From Sphingopyxis sp. (GTDB lineage Bacteria; Pseudomonadota; Alphaproteobacteria; Sphingomonadales; Sphingomonadaceae): a stretch of DNA of 64,000 nucleotides. A model generated the notes under the pieces. It ran no database searches. It worked only from the letters and a program-made list of their open reading frames with translations, and was not told the DNA's origin. The position numbers and the translations under genes were made by a program. How positions within the stretch are numbered: the first letter of the stretch is position 1; the number at the start of each line of letters is the position of its first letter. The stretch is taken from positions 202,336-266,335 of the forward strand of contig NVXM01000003.1 in assembly GCA_002733865.1 (NCBI GenBank), written 5' to 3'. Of the stretch, positions 45,758 through 54,282 are shown piece by piece.

Positions 45758-46993
45758 TCAGGATTGCTGCCTGTCGGCCAGCACTTCGGTTTCCGGTGTC
45801 GATGTCCGCGCCAGAGGAATGGCCTGAAAGAGCGCTTTCGCGTCCGTTGTTGCCGATACTCGCTGGCTGATCCGCCAGATGGAAAAAATAACGATCAGGA
45901 CATGGGCGCAGATCATCGTCCAGAACAGGGCAAGTGGGCCTACTACCGACAGGGCAGCGCCGCCGAAAAAGGGTCCGACAACGGAGCCAAAACCGAAAAA
46001 CATCAGCAGTCCACCGCTGATCTGCAGAGATTGGCCAGCTTCCGCATAGTCATTGGCATGGGCCAGAACGATTGGATACATGGCGAAGATTGCAGCGCCC
46101 AATAGCGAGCCAATCAAGATGTTCTGGATACCGCTTTCCGGGGCTGTGATCAAAAACGCAGTCTCCGCCGATATCGCGACCAGTGACAGAAAAACCAGAA
46201 CCTTTCTGCGGTCGAACCGGTCGGATGCCTTGCCGACGGGAATCTGGCACAAAGCGCCGGCGAGAACAGGCACGCTGCAAAACAGAACAATGCTGGTCAT
46301 GCCCAATCCGATGTTATTCCCATATACGGCCGCCAGCGTGCCGAATGCCCCGTTGGACACTCCGATCATCAATGCGGCAAAGACCGCTACCGGTGAATTG
46401 TGCCAAAGCCGGGGGATGTTGAGTTTGACCTCAAAGAGCGGGGCGGGGGCGCGATTCGCGCTTATCGCGGTCGGAATGAGCGCCAGGCAATAGAAGATTG
46501 CGGCGAGCATGAAATACCAGTGCCCGGATACGTCGGCGCCGATCAGGATCATCTGGCCGCCGGTGGAGCCGATAAGATTGATCATGGCATAGGTCCCGAA
46601 AACCTGGCCGCGGATGGACGCATCGACCTCTTCGCTCAGCCAGCTTTCCACGATCATCGCCGCGCCAGCAAAACAGAACCCCGATATCGCTCGCAATGGT
46701 ATCCAGGCCCAGGGGTTTGGGAACATGGATGACAGCAGTACAACGATTGCCGCTGTCGCTGCGAGGGTTCCGAACGCGCGGATATGGCCTACCCCCGAGA
46801 CCAGACGCGGTGTAAACAAGCAGCCAAGAACATATCCGGTTGCCCAGCCGGTGCCCAGCAGCCCGAGGGAAAACGCGCTGAATCCCTCGTTAGAACCACG
46901 GATCGGCAATACCAGACCGTTTATTCCTCCCGCCGTCAGCAAGAATAAGGAGCCGAGCAGGAGAGCGCTGAGCGGAAGAAGTCTGGTGGTCAT
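45758..46993 (-). CDS. MFS transporter, YcaD-like
   Basis: 411 residues with 12 TM helices. Motif A-like loop GTGWATGYVLGCLFTPRLVSGVGHIRAFG and the second-half GALCQIPVGKASDRFDRRKVLVF are typical; ESWLSEEVDASIRGQVFGTYAM matches the YcaD-like group. Substrate unknown. Confidence 0.85.
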   Translation of the reverse strand: MTTRLLPLSALLLGSLFLLTAGGINGLVLPIRGSNEGFSAFSLGLLGTGWATGYVLGCLFTPRLVSGVGHIRAFGTLAATAAIVVLLSSMFPNPWAWIPLRAISGFCFAGAAMIVESWLSEEVDASIRGQVFGTYAMINLIGSTGGQMILIGADVSGHWYFMLAAIFYCLALIPTAISANRAPAPLFEVKLNIPRLWHNSPVAVFAALMIGVSNGAFGTLAAVYGNNIGLGMTSIVLFCSVPVLAGALCQIPVGKASDRFDRRKVLVFLSLVAISAETAFLITAPESGIQNILIGSLLGAAIFAMYPIVLAHANDYAEAGQSLQISGGLLMFFGFGSVVGPFFGGAALSVVGPLALFWTMICAHVLIVIFSIWRISQRVSATTDAKALFQAIPLARTSTPETEVLADRQQS

Positions 46994-47106
46994 GATAACG
47001 GATCAACTGTTTTAGATATTGGGCGTCGAAAAGGCTTCTATCAAATTGGGGGTATGACCGGGAAGATTATTAATAGTGATCGCTCAATCGGTCGAATTCT
47101 GCACAA

Positions 47107-47138
47107 AAAAAGCCCCGTGCCGGGGCACGGGGCTTTTT
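47107..47138. terminator. Bidirectional rho-independent terminator
   Basis: AAAAAGCCCCGTGCC-gg-GGCACGGGGCTTTTT, a perfect 15-base stem with A and T runs on both sides. It ends csbD transcription on the minus strand. Confidence 0.92.
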
Positions 47139-47171
47139 GCAACATTCAATATGTCGAAGAAAATTTGCGGA

Positions 47172-47369
47172 TTAGTAGGTCCGTTCAAATTCCTCGATTT
47201 CACGCTCTGCATCTTCCTGCGCACGCCCGTATTTTTCCTGGATCTTTCCGGCAAGAATTTTGCGGTTTCCGTTGATCTGGTCAAGTTCGTCGTCGGTCAG
47301 TTCGCCCCACTTTTTCTGGACGTTGCCTTTGACTTGTTCCCAATTTCCTTTGATTGTATTCTCGTTCAT
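47172..47369 (-). CDS. CsbD family general stress protein
   Basis: 65 residues. MNENTIKGNWEQVKGNVQKK then WGELTDDELDQINGNRKILAGKIQEKYG is the complete CsbD signature, a small hydrophilic bacterial stress protein of unknown mechanism. An exact EcfG-type promoter lies upstream at 47417-47442, so it belongs to the general stress regulon, and a strong terminator follows. Confidence 0.93.
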   Translation of the reverse strand: MNENTIKGNWEQVKGNVQKKWGELTDDELDQINGNRKILAGKIQEKYGRAQEDAEREIEEFERTY

Positions 47370-47416
47370 AAATAATCTCCTTGATCATGTTCTATCTGCA
47401 TTCGCTCTACTTCACC

Positions 47417-47442
47417 AACGGCTGGTGATCAGTATTGGTTCC
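47417..47442 (-). promoter_or_regulatory. EcfG (general stress sigma) promoter of csbD
   Basis: On the minus strand GGAAC-N17-CGTT, exactly the alphaproteobacterial EcfG consensus, 48 bases before the csbD ATG. Confidence 0.8.
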
Positions 47443-47546
47443 ATGATCGCTGGAATTTTCTGCAAGACATTTTGGAAAATTCGGGGTGGGGTGTCGGGAT
47501 ATTCCCAAAAGATGCGAGATTACTTGGTGCGCATCTTTCCTCAAGC

Positions 47547-47571
47547 GGAACCTCTCGCTCCGTTTTGCGTA
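47547..47571 (+). promoter_or_regulatory. EcfG-like promoter of the lipoprotein gene
   Basis: GGAAC-N16-CGTA, one base off the EcfG consensus CGTT, 35 bases before the ATG at 47607. It faces away from the csbD promoter, giving a divergent stress pair. Confidence 0.6.
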
Positions 47572-47606
47572 GGTACTGGAATAGAAGGCGAACCAGGAGA
47601 GTGGAA

Positions 47607-48149
47607 ATGAAGAAACATATTGCAATATTGGCAGGCATTTCTTTGCTGGCGGGGTGTCAGGCGGCTGAGCGCGGTGCAGATGGGTCTGGCGAACCTATGG
47701 CCGACGATACGGACGGTGCGATGTCTGACGGCGTCAATCAATCTGATGAAGTTTTGGCGGAACGGTCATTATCCGGGATGGATGAAGCCGGCGTGGACAT
47801 TGATCCGACCGACGGCAAGGACGACGAGCTCAATCAGGATATTTCGCTGCCGGCAAAGGCCCGTTATGCGACATATTATCTTGGCAGCTATGCTCCCAAA
47901 GGAAAATGTTCAGGCTCCGATCAATATCTTGAGCTCGACCAGGCAAAGATCACCTATGGTGAAACGACATGCATGATTGAAAAGATAGAGGGCTCCGGCT
48001 CCACTGTGAACGTCAAACTCAATCAGTGTAAGGCCGAGGGCGAGAAAGCTCCCGACCGGTCGTATCAGCTGGATCTCCCGAAAATGGATTCGCTCAAGAT
48101 CTCGGGTTCGGCAAATGCCAATCTCGTCCGGTGTGGTTCAGACGGATAG
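47607..48149 (+). CDS. Putative lipoprotein of unknown function
   Basis: 180 residues. Lipoprotein signal MKKHIAILAGISLLAGC with C17 in LAGC. An Asp/Gly-rich acidic stretch (residues 25-75) precedes a C-terminal domain of about 95 residues with four cysteines (KGKCSGSD, TTCMIEK, LNQCKAE, LVRCGSD) that could form two disulfides. No family recognised. AGGAGAG precedes the ATG at 47607. Probably stress-induced by the EcfG-like promoter. Confidence 0.82.
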   Translation: MKKHIAILAGISLLAGCQAAERGADGSGEPMADDTDGAMSDGVNQSDEVLAERSLSGMDEAGVDIDPTDGKDDELNQDISLPAKARYATYYLGSYAPKGKCSGSDQYLELDQAKITYGETTCMIEKIEGSGSTVNVKLNQCKAEGEKAPDRSYQLDLPKMDSLKISGSANANLVRCGSDG

Positions 48150-48310
48150 CGATCGGATATTTGACCAAGCTCCGCTGCGGCCACGGATCGCGCAGCAGAG
48201 AGATGTGAATTCTGCACCGAGAAGGCTGCGCTTATTGCCATCGCGCCAGTTGGCGTAGGAATTGTTGTACGCTACTAAAAATCCGAAATGCTAACACAGG
48301 TTAGTTGTGA

Positions 48311-48340
48311 TTTGCCGGGAACGTAGTAACTCCCGGGCAA
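48311..48340 (+). promoter_or_regulatory. Stem-loop abutting the start codon of the HWE kinase
   Basis: TTTGCCGGGA-acgtagtaac-TCCCGGGCAA pairs with a one-base bulge and ends directly at the ATG at 48341. It covers the region where a ribosome site should be, and none is otherwise visible, so it may limit translation. Confidence 0.5.
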
Positions 48341-49699
48341 ATGCCATTACACGAACATAATATTGCGGCGTCCTTCAAGGCGATCTGCGAAAATGCGACC
48401 GCGGCTCTGTTTGTGATAGATGCCAGCCAGAACTGTATTTATGCCAATCCCGCTGCCGAAATTTTGACAGGCTTCAAGGCAAGTGATCTGATTGGTCGTC
48501 GTCTTCATGAGGTCATCCACCACACCCGCCCGGACGGCAGCAATTTCCCTATTTCAGAATGCCGGCTGGACAGGGCGCTTCCGAGCGGCGTGCGGGAAAA
48601 AGGAGAGGATGTTTTTATCCACGCCGATGGCAGTTTCTATCCTGTATCCTATACCGCCAGTCCGATCGTCGAAGATGGTGAAGCCGTCGGTACGGTCGTT
48701 GAAGTACAGGGTTTGGCAAAGAAAAAAGCGATCGCACTTGAACGCGAACGCGAAAAGGCTCTGCTGGCAAACACCTTCGATAATGCGGCGGTTGGTATTG
48801 CGCATGTCGGCCATGACGGTCGATGGCTCAGAATCAACGAGAAATTATGCGAAATTTTCGGATATGACCGCGACGAACTGCTCGGCCTGACGTTCCAGGA
48901 CATCACGCATCCTGATGATTTAGACGATGATCTGGTAATGTTCGAGAAATTAAAATCTGGCGCAATCGTCGGCTATAACCTCGAGAAGCGATATTATCGC
49001 AAAGATGGAACGGTCATATGGGCCAGGCTTACCACTTCATCCCAGAAAAATGCGTCGGGCACGATGGAATTCTGTATCGCGGTGTTAGAAGACATCACCA
49101 CCGAGAAAGAACATCAACAGCATCTCGACATCTTGGCGGGCGAGCTCCAGCACCGGGTCAAAAATACCCTGGCTATGGTTCAGGCGATCGCTAGAATGTC
49201 GTTGCCCGAGGACACTGCCGGGAAAGAGGCCTTTTTGTCGCGGATACTGGCACTCAGCAGGTCTCACGATCTGTTGCTTGCAGACAATTGGTCCGGGTCG
49301 GGTATCTCAGATCTTGTCGAACTGGCGACCCATCCATTCGGGGGAACGGAAAGCGGAAGGATTAACGTTTCCGGTCCGCCGTGCAGACTATCGTCTCGCA
49401 CGTCGCTTGCTCTGTCTATGGCGATCAACGAGCTCTGCACCAACGCGATGAAATATGGCGCGTTAAGCGTGGACGAAGGAACGGTGAACATTCGCTGGAA
49501 TTTTAATCCGGCCGACGACAGATCGCAGCTGAAATTTATATGGCAGGAAATTGGCGGACCCGAAGTTTCGCCGCCGGAAAGAAAAGGCTTTGGAACCACA
49601 TTGATAGAACGTGCGTTAGCTTCTGAACTGACGGGTGAAACGGCAGTTGAATATCTACCGTCAGGCGTGACGTTCAAATGCTCGTTTCCCGTTGATTGA
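48341..49699 (+). CDS. PAS-PAS-HWE sensor histidine kinase
   Basis: 452 residues, no TM, so cytoplasmic. PAS 1 at about 10-125, PAS 2 at about 145-255 (FDNAAVGIAHVGHDGRWLRI ... YYRKDGTVIWARL) and an HWE kinase core with phospho-acceptor H271 in ELQHRVKNTLAM. The C-terminal ATPase keeps AINELCTNAMKYG and IWQEIGG with the W-x-E signature. HWE kinases are alphaproteobacterial and often feed the PhyR/EcfG stress pathway or light responses; no LOV cysteine motif is seen. The response regulator gene follows directly. Confidence 0.92.
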   Translation: MPLHEHNIAASFKAICENATAALFVIDASQNCIYANPAAEILTGFKASDLIGRRLHEVIHHTRPDGSNFPISECRLDRALPSGVREKGEDVFIHADGSFYPVSYTASPIVEDGEAVGTVVEVQGLAKKKAIALEREREKALLANTFDNAAVGIAHVGHDGRWLRINEKLCEIFGYDRDELLGLTFQDITHPDDLDDDLVMFEKLKSGAIVGYNLEKRYYRKDGTVIWARLTTSSQKNASGTMEFCIAVLEDITTEKEHQQHLDILAGELQHRVKNTLAMVQAIARMSLPEDTAGKEAFLSRILALSRSHDLLLADNWSGSGISDLVELATHPFGGTESGRINVSGPPCRLSSRTSLALSMAINELCTNAMKYGALSVDEGTVNIRWNFNPADDRSQLKFIWQEIGGPEVSPPERKGFGTTLIERALASELTGETAVEYLPSGVTFKCSFPVD

Positions 49700-49721
49700 A
49701 ACCAGAGACGAAAGCCATGCC

Positions 49722-50081
49722 GTGTCCGAATTTTCCATATTGGTCGTTGAAGACAATGCCATGCTGTCTCTGGCCATGGAAGATATCCTGCGAAAACTTG
49801 GCTGGACAAATTTAGAGTTTGCCTATGATCTTTCCAGCGCGCTTGAAATCACTCAGAAAACACATTTCTCCCTCGTTTTTCTGGATATTGATCTGAACGG
49901 CAAGCCTTCGTTGCCCGTTGCTCGCCAGCTTCGGCAAAACGAAGTTCCCTGGTTCTTCACAACCGGATTCGGTTCGCGCTTTGATTTCGAGGAACTGAAG
50001 GACGCGCCGATTATTCGCAAACCCTATTCTGAAAAGGACATAGAACAGGCTATATTGCAAGTTCAGGCGCGCAATCCCTGA
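49722..50081 (+). CDS. Single-domain response regulator
   Basis: 119 residues from the GTG at 49722; a TTG at 49692 in the kinase end is an in-frame alternative. Receiver only: acidic pair in ILVVEDNAM, phospho-acceptor D55 in LVFLDIDLNG, Thr in WFFTTGFG and Lys in IIRKPYSE. No output domain, so it probably relays phosphate from the adjacent HWE kinase to another protein. Same-strand and essentially contiguous with the kinase. Confidence 0.9.
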   Translation: MSEFSILVVEDNAMLSLAMEDILRKLGWTNLEFAYDLSSALEITQKTHFSLVFLDIDLNGKPSLPVARQLRQNEVPWFFTTGFGSRFDFEELKDAPIIRKPYSEKDIEQAILQVQARNP

Positions 50082-50276
50082 GTTGCTACGGGTTCCTTCC
50101 GCTGAACTCTTCTCAATAAAACAACAGAAAGTTACCCGACACAGAGCAGGCATCATCTCCACCTATCCGATAACCGCGTGCCGCTGTTTCAGATCAGATA
50201 CAGCCGTTTACAGCCTTAATCTTATAGAAACCCTCGGCTGATACCGTGGCAATTCTGGACAGGTTGTCGGATTTCT

Positions 50277-51935
50277 ATGAATATGCACATCACCAAATCA
50301 TCTGAGCCACGCTCAGGCCGCAGTTCGAACATTTTGAATATAGCCGCCCTTTGCGGTTCGGTGGCGGTGTTTGTCGGGTTGAGCAGTACGCTTTTGCCAA
50401 CCGCGGTATCCAATATATTCGGCGGCGCCACCGTTCTTGATGAGACTTTAACGGCCGCCCTGCTTCTCAATACGGCCCTGATTCTGCTTATCTGGCGAGG
50501 TTCAATAGAGATTTGGCGCAAGTCGCAGATAGCGGATGATGCCAAACGTGAAGCCGATATGTTCGCGGTCAAGGACTATGCCACCGGTCTTTTAAATCGG
50601 CCCGGAATCGCCGCAAAAATTGAAGAGAAATTGCGGGCGAGAGAGAATATCTCTTTGATCAATCTGGATCTCGACAATTTCAAAAAAATTAACGATGTAT
50701 ATGGCCACCAGGCGGGCGATGACATGCTCAAGGAAGTGGCAGATCGTCTCGTATCGGTTTTGCCCAGCAACTCGGATTGCGCTCGACTGGGCGGTGACGA
50801 GTTCGCAATATTGCTTTTCGGAGAGGCTACCTGCGGAGACGCTCCCACCGCCACAGCCAAACGGATTCAGGGTGCGTTTGAAGAACCTGCGTCGGTCGGA
50901 GGATGCATCTCAAACATCAGTGCGTCAATCGGTATCTACGCAGATGTGGACCCCGGCTCAAGCGTCGCCGATGTGCTCCGACGCAGCGATATTGCGATGT
51001 ATGAAGCTAAAAAGGCTGGCGGCGACAGGATTGCCCACTTCCAGAATTCGATGGAATTGGAAGTGCAGCAACGCTACCAATTTGAGGCGGAAATGCGTGA
51101 GGGGATCCCGAAAGGCGAGTTCGTCCCATTCTATCAGCCGCAATATGGTATTCGCGGGTCCAATCTCCTGGGATTTGAAGTGCTGGCTCGTTGGCACCAT
51201 CCCAGCGGCCAATTGATCGAGCCGACGGAATTTATTCCGGTCGCGGAAAGTACGGGCCTGATTTCGTCGCTGTCCTTTTCCGTGATGCGGCAGGCCTTTT
51301 TGGACGCAAAGAATTGGGATCATTCGCTTATCCTGGCGGTCAATATTTCACCGGTGCAGTTGATCGATCCCAAGCTGGACAAGCAAATTATGAAAATTCT
51401 GGCTGAAACGGGCTTCCCGGCCCAGCGGCTGGAGTTGGAAATTACGGAAAGCAGTCTCCTTGAGGATACCCCGCTGGTACTCAACACCATCACAAGTCTG
51501 AAAGCGTTGGGAATCAGAATATCTCTCGACGATTTCGGCACCGGATATTCTTCCATGACGCAACTGAAGGCATTCCCGTTTGACCGGATAAAAATTGACC
51601 GCAGTTTCGTAAACTCGATGCTTGAGAATGATGAGAGCGCTGCCATCGTAAAATCGATCGCCTCTCTTGCTTCATCTTTGAATGTGCCGATCACGGCGGA
51701 AGGTATCGAGTCTGATGAGATGCGAGGGTATCTGGACGATATCGGAAGCATGGATGGGCAGGGCTGGCTCTACGGGCGGGCAACGTCCAAGGATGAGCTT
51801 ATGAAGCTGCTGCCCCAGATCAGCTTGGCTGCTTCCGGCGACCAGATCAAAATTGTGCATGGTCACGATCAATCGGCCGGGACTGAAAATGAGGAAGAAG
51901 TGGAATATAAGCTATCCGGCGGGGGGTTTAATTAG
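50277..51935 (+). CDS. Membrane GGDEF-EAL cyclic-di-GMP enzyme
   Basis: 552 residues. Two N-terminal TM helices (about 20-40 and 58-73), GGDEF domain with intact G172-G-D-E-F176, EAL domain with EVL at 301-303. The EAL set (NISP, ITESSLLE, DDFGTGYS, KIDRSFV, AEGIE) is complete, so phosphodiesterase activity is likely; the GGDEF motif is also intact. The RxxD inhibitory site is absent (SNSD). The short N-terminus holds no sensing domain beyond the membrane hairpin. Possible output of the adjacent two-component pair, but this is only proximity. Confidence 0.93.
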   Translation: MNMHITKSSEPRSGRSSNILNIAALCGSVAVFVGLSSTLLPTAVSNIFGGATVLDETLTAALLLNTALILLIWRGSIEIWRKSQIADDAKREADMFAVKDYATGLLNRPGIAAKIEEKLRARENISLINLDLDNFKKINDVYGHQAGDDMLKEVADRLVSVLPSNSDCARLGGDEFAILLFGEATCGDAPTATAKRIQGAFEEPASVGGCISNISASIGIYADVDPGSSVADVLRRSDIAMYEAKKAGGDRIAHFQNSMELEVQQRYQFEAEMREGIPKGEFVPFYQPQYGIRGSNLLGFEVLARWHHPSGQLIEPTEFIPVAESTGLISSLSFSVMRQAFLDAKNWDHSLILAVNISPVQLIDPKLDKQIMKILAETGFPAQRLELEITESSLLEDTPLVLNTITSLKALGIRISLDDFGTGYSSMTQLKAFPFDRIKIDRSFVNSMLENDESAAIVKSIASLASSLNVPITAEGIESDEMRGYLDDIGSMDGQGWLYGRATSKDELMKLLPQISLAASGDQIKIVHGHDQSAGTENEEEVEYKLSGGGFN

Positions 51936-52144
51936 ACCCGGCTGAGCAGGATAGGCTATTCACACTAACCTGGCACCATGCCCCGCTTGCGCTGCACCAA
52001 TTTTGGCGAGCGCCGTCTCTGTCACGCTGATGATGACGAACCTCTGTTCTAAAAGTGCTGTTTTCCAGTGCAATCGACCGATATTGGCGAAGATTGTCTG
52101 GTATCCGGCGGCATACCTTCGGAGGGTCGGGCCGTTTTTGTCTG

Positions 52145-52234
52145 TGGAGGTGCGTTAGGGATTCGAACCCTAGATACCATTGCTGGCATACCGCATTTCG
52201 AGTGCGGCGCTTTCGACCACTCAGCCAACGCACC
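52145..52234 (-). tRNA. tRNA-Ser (anticodon CGA)
   Basis: 90-base class II tRNA with encoded CCA. Acceptor GGTGCGT/ACGCACC, D arm GGCTGAGTGGTCGAAAGC, anticodon stem CCGCA/TGCGG with loop CTCGAAA, a long variable arm (TATGCCAGCAATGGTATC) and TPC loop GGTTCGAATCC. The discriminator base is T (RNA U), whereas G is usual for serine tRNAs. Confidence 0.95.
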
Positions 52235-52552
52235 TCATAGACGGGGCAGCGTGTAGCGATCATCCCGCGACCCTGCAACCCATATTGGAGGATGGATAAA
52301 ATTGATTGCGCCGAATGCCAGAAGACTGCGCGGCGATCGTCGTAGAACGGTCGTGAAATGTCGTTGAGTGGAAGCGTTCCCTGTCGTCTCGGAGTGCGGC
52401 GAGCCGTTGGAATAAGGGCATTTTCTGACTGGCACGGAATCAAAAAGCCGTTTTAGCAAAACCATCGCTCTCTGAATCGATGGTTTCGCCAATATTAACT
52501 GGGAAATGCCAGTGTTTTTTGGCACGATGGGAGTGAGGCAAAGGACATCTGG
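52235..52552. other. 318-base spacer between tRNA-Ser and the lipid operon
   Basis: No gene recognised. It holds a perfect 9-base hairpin (AAACCATCG ... CGATGGTTT, 52459-52486) and a smaller TGCCA/TGGCA pair further on, upstream of the first lipid gene. The operon promoter must be here but I see no convincing consensus. Confidence 0.4.
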
Positions 52553-54262
52553 ATGACCAAGAAAAAAATCGCTGACTATCAATCCCATCTGCAAGACGTT
52601 CTTGATGCTCCGGAAGGCCCGCATATCGCCGCGTTGTTCGATTTTGACGGTACGATAATCGCGGGCTATTCGGCGACCGCGATGCTGTGGGAAAAGATCA
52701 AACGGCGGGAAATGACGGCGGAAGAGGTCGTCGAAACGTTCAATGTGATGGCCCAGTATAGCACGGGCACCATGGGTTTTTCCGGCCTGATGACCGGGGC
52801 CGCAAAATTCATGAAAGGCATAACCGAAGACAGCTATTTCGAATTTGGCGAGGAATTGTACGAAAAACATATCGCGCGTAAAGTCTATCCTGAGGCGCGG
52901 GCGTTAATCGAGGCGCATCGCGCCAAGGGGCACACGATCGCCATCGTTTCGTCCGCCACCATCTACCAGATCGAGCCGACCGCTCGTGATCTGGATATCG
53001 AGCATGTGCTCTGCTCCCAATATGAAGTCGAGAATGGCGAGTTTACCGGCAATATCATCCGGCCCCTATGCTTTGGTGAAGGCAAGGTTATGGCAGCGGA
53101 AAATCTGGCGGCCGGCCACGGGCTCGATCTCGACCAAAGCTATTTCTATTCAGACAGCTATGACGATATCGAATTGCTGGAACGGGTCGGCAAGCCGCGC
53201 CCACTAAATCCCAATACCAAATTGCGAGAGGCTGCCCGGGAACATGGCTGGCCCCTGGAAAAATATGAAAGCCGCGGGCAGGGCAAGCCGGTGGACTATG
53301 TCAGGACGATTTACGCCACCGGATCGCTGATCGGCTCCGCCATCGCTTCGTTACCGATCTGGGCTCTGACCGGCTCGCAGCGCGAGGCCATGAATTTTTC
53401 AACCGGCCTGTTTGGCGATATTGCGACCGCGCTGACCGGATGCGAACTGGAAGTGACCGGCGAAGAGAATCTGTGGACATCCCGGCCCTGTATTTTTGTC
53501 TTCAACCATCAGAGCAAGGCGGATGTGATGATCTTGGCGAAGCTGATCCGCCGGGATATGGGTGGCGTGGCCAAAAAGGAGGTGCGCGATACACCGGTGA
53601 TCGGCAAGCTGATGGAACTGGCCGGCACAGTGTTTATTGACCGGGCGAATGCGGGCAGTGCGATCAAGGCGATGGCGCCGCTAATTGATGCGGTGAAAAA
53701 TGACGGCAAATCCATCGTCATTGCGCCTGAAGGTACGCGCACGCTTTCGCCGAAATTGGGGCCGTTCAAAAAGGGCGCGTTTCATATGGCGATTCAGGCT
53801 GGCGTGCCGATGGTCCCTATCGTCATCCATAATGCCGGAGACGTTGCCCCGAAAAATGAATTTCTGATGCGCCCAGCCAAGGTCCGGATTGATGTGTTGC
53901 CGGCCGTCGACACCAGCCAATGGTCGGCACGATCGATGAATGAGCATGTCGCGGAAGTGCGGGGGATGTTCCTGGAGGCTCTGGGACAGGCCGAGGAAGA
54001 GGATGCGCTGGACACGCTGGTCAATGAACCAAAGGCGCCAGCGAAAACAACAGGCGGGACCAGGCGAACGACAAAAGCCGGGACGGCGTCGAAACGACCG
54101 GCCACAAAAAAGACCGCCGCGCGAAAGAAGCCGGCCAGTAGCAAAACCGGTACCAAGAAAGTGGTATCAAAAAAATCTTTTGCAAAGCAGCCGGTTAATC
54201 GATCTACGCCAACCAATAAAACAGCCGCCGAGCAGTCGACCAAGATAGAAGCGGCGGAATAG
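52553..54262 (+). CDS. plsC: HAD-IB phosphatase fused to PlsC-type acyltransferase
   Basis: 569 residues, two domains. Residues 20-235: SerB-like HAD with LFDFDGT (D30, D32) and YSDSYDDIEL (D201, D204-205). Residues 300-470: 1-acylglycerol-3-phosphate acyltransferase with N318-HQSKAD324 and APEGTR (E393). The last 80 residues are a Lys/Ala/Thr-rich tail (RPATKKTAARKKPASSKTG). PlsC makes phosphatidate; the HAD half could remove its phosphate to give diacylglycerol for the DGAT two genes on. Same fusion as mycobacterial PlsC. AAAGGA precedes the ATG. First of seven co-directional lipid genes. Confidence 0.92.
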   Translation: MTKKKIADYQSHLQDVLDAPEGPHIAALFDFDGTIIAGYSATAMLWEKIKRREMTAEEVVETFNVMAQYSTGTMGFSGLMTGAAKFMKGITEDSYFEFGEELYEKHIARKVYPEARALIEAHRAKGHTIAIVSSATIYQIEPTARDLDIEHVLCSQYEVENGEFTGNIIRPLCFGEGKVMAAENLAAGHGLDLDQSYFYSDSYDDIELLERVGKPRPLNPNTKLREAAREHGWPLEKYESRGQGKPVDYVRTIYATGSLIGSAIASLPIWALTGSQREAMNFSTGLFGDIATALTGCELEVTGEENLWTSRPCIFVFNHQSKADVMILAKLIRRDMGGVAKKEVRDTPVIGKLMELAGTVFIDRANAGSAIKAMAPLIDAVKNDGKSIVIAPEGTRTLSPKLGPFKKGAFHMAIQAGVPMVPIVIHNAGDVAPKNEFLMRPAKVRIDVLPAVDTSQWSARSMNEHVAEVRGMFLEALGQAEEEDALDTLVNEPKAPAKTTGGTRRTTKAGTASKRPATKKTAARKKPASSKTGTKKVVSKKSFAKQPVNRSTPTNKTAAEQSTKIEAAE

Positions 54263-54282
54263 ACCGAGACCAAGGGGCGGGG

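Noticed and set aside
47107..47138. Considered as a regulatory palindrome
   Set aside because: Perfect GC stem flanked by A and T runs is a classic terminator and needs no other explanation.
50277..51935. RpfR-type DSF receptor for the rpfF-like gene
   Set aside because: The protein has GGDEF and EAL but lacks the RpfF-interaction and PAS domains of RpfR and instead starts with two TM helices.
52235..52870. 211-codon minus-strand frame next to tRNA-Ser
   Set aside because: Overlaps the start of the HAD-PlsC gene antisense; protein has no family features.
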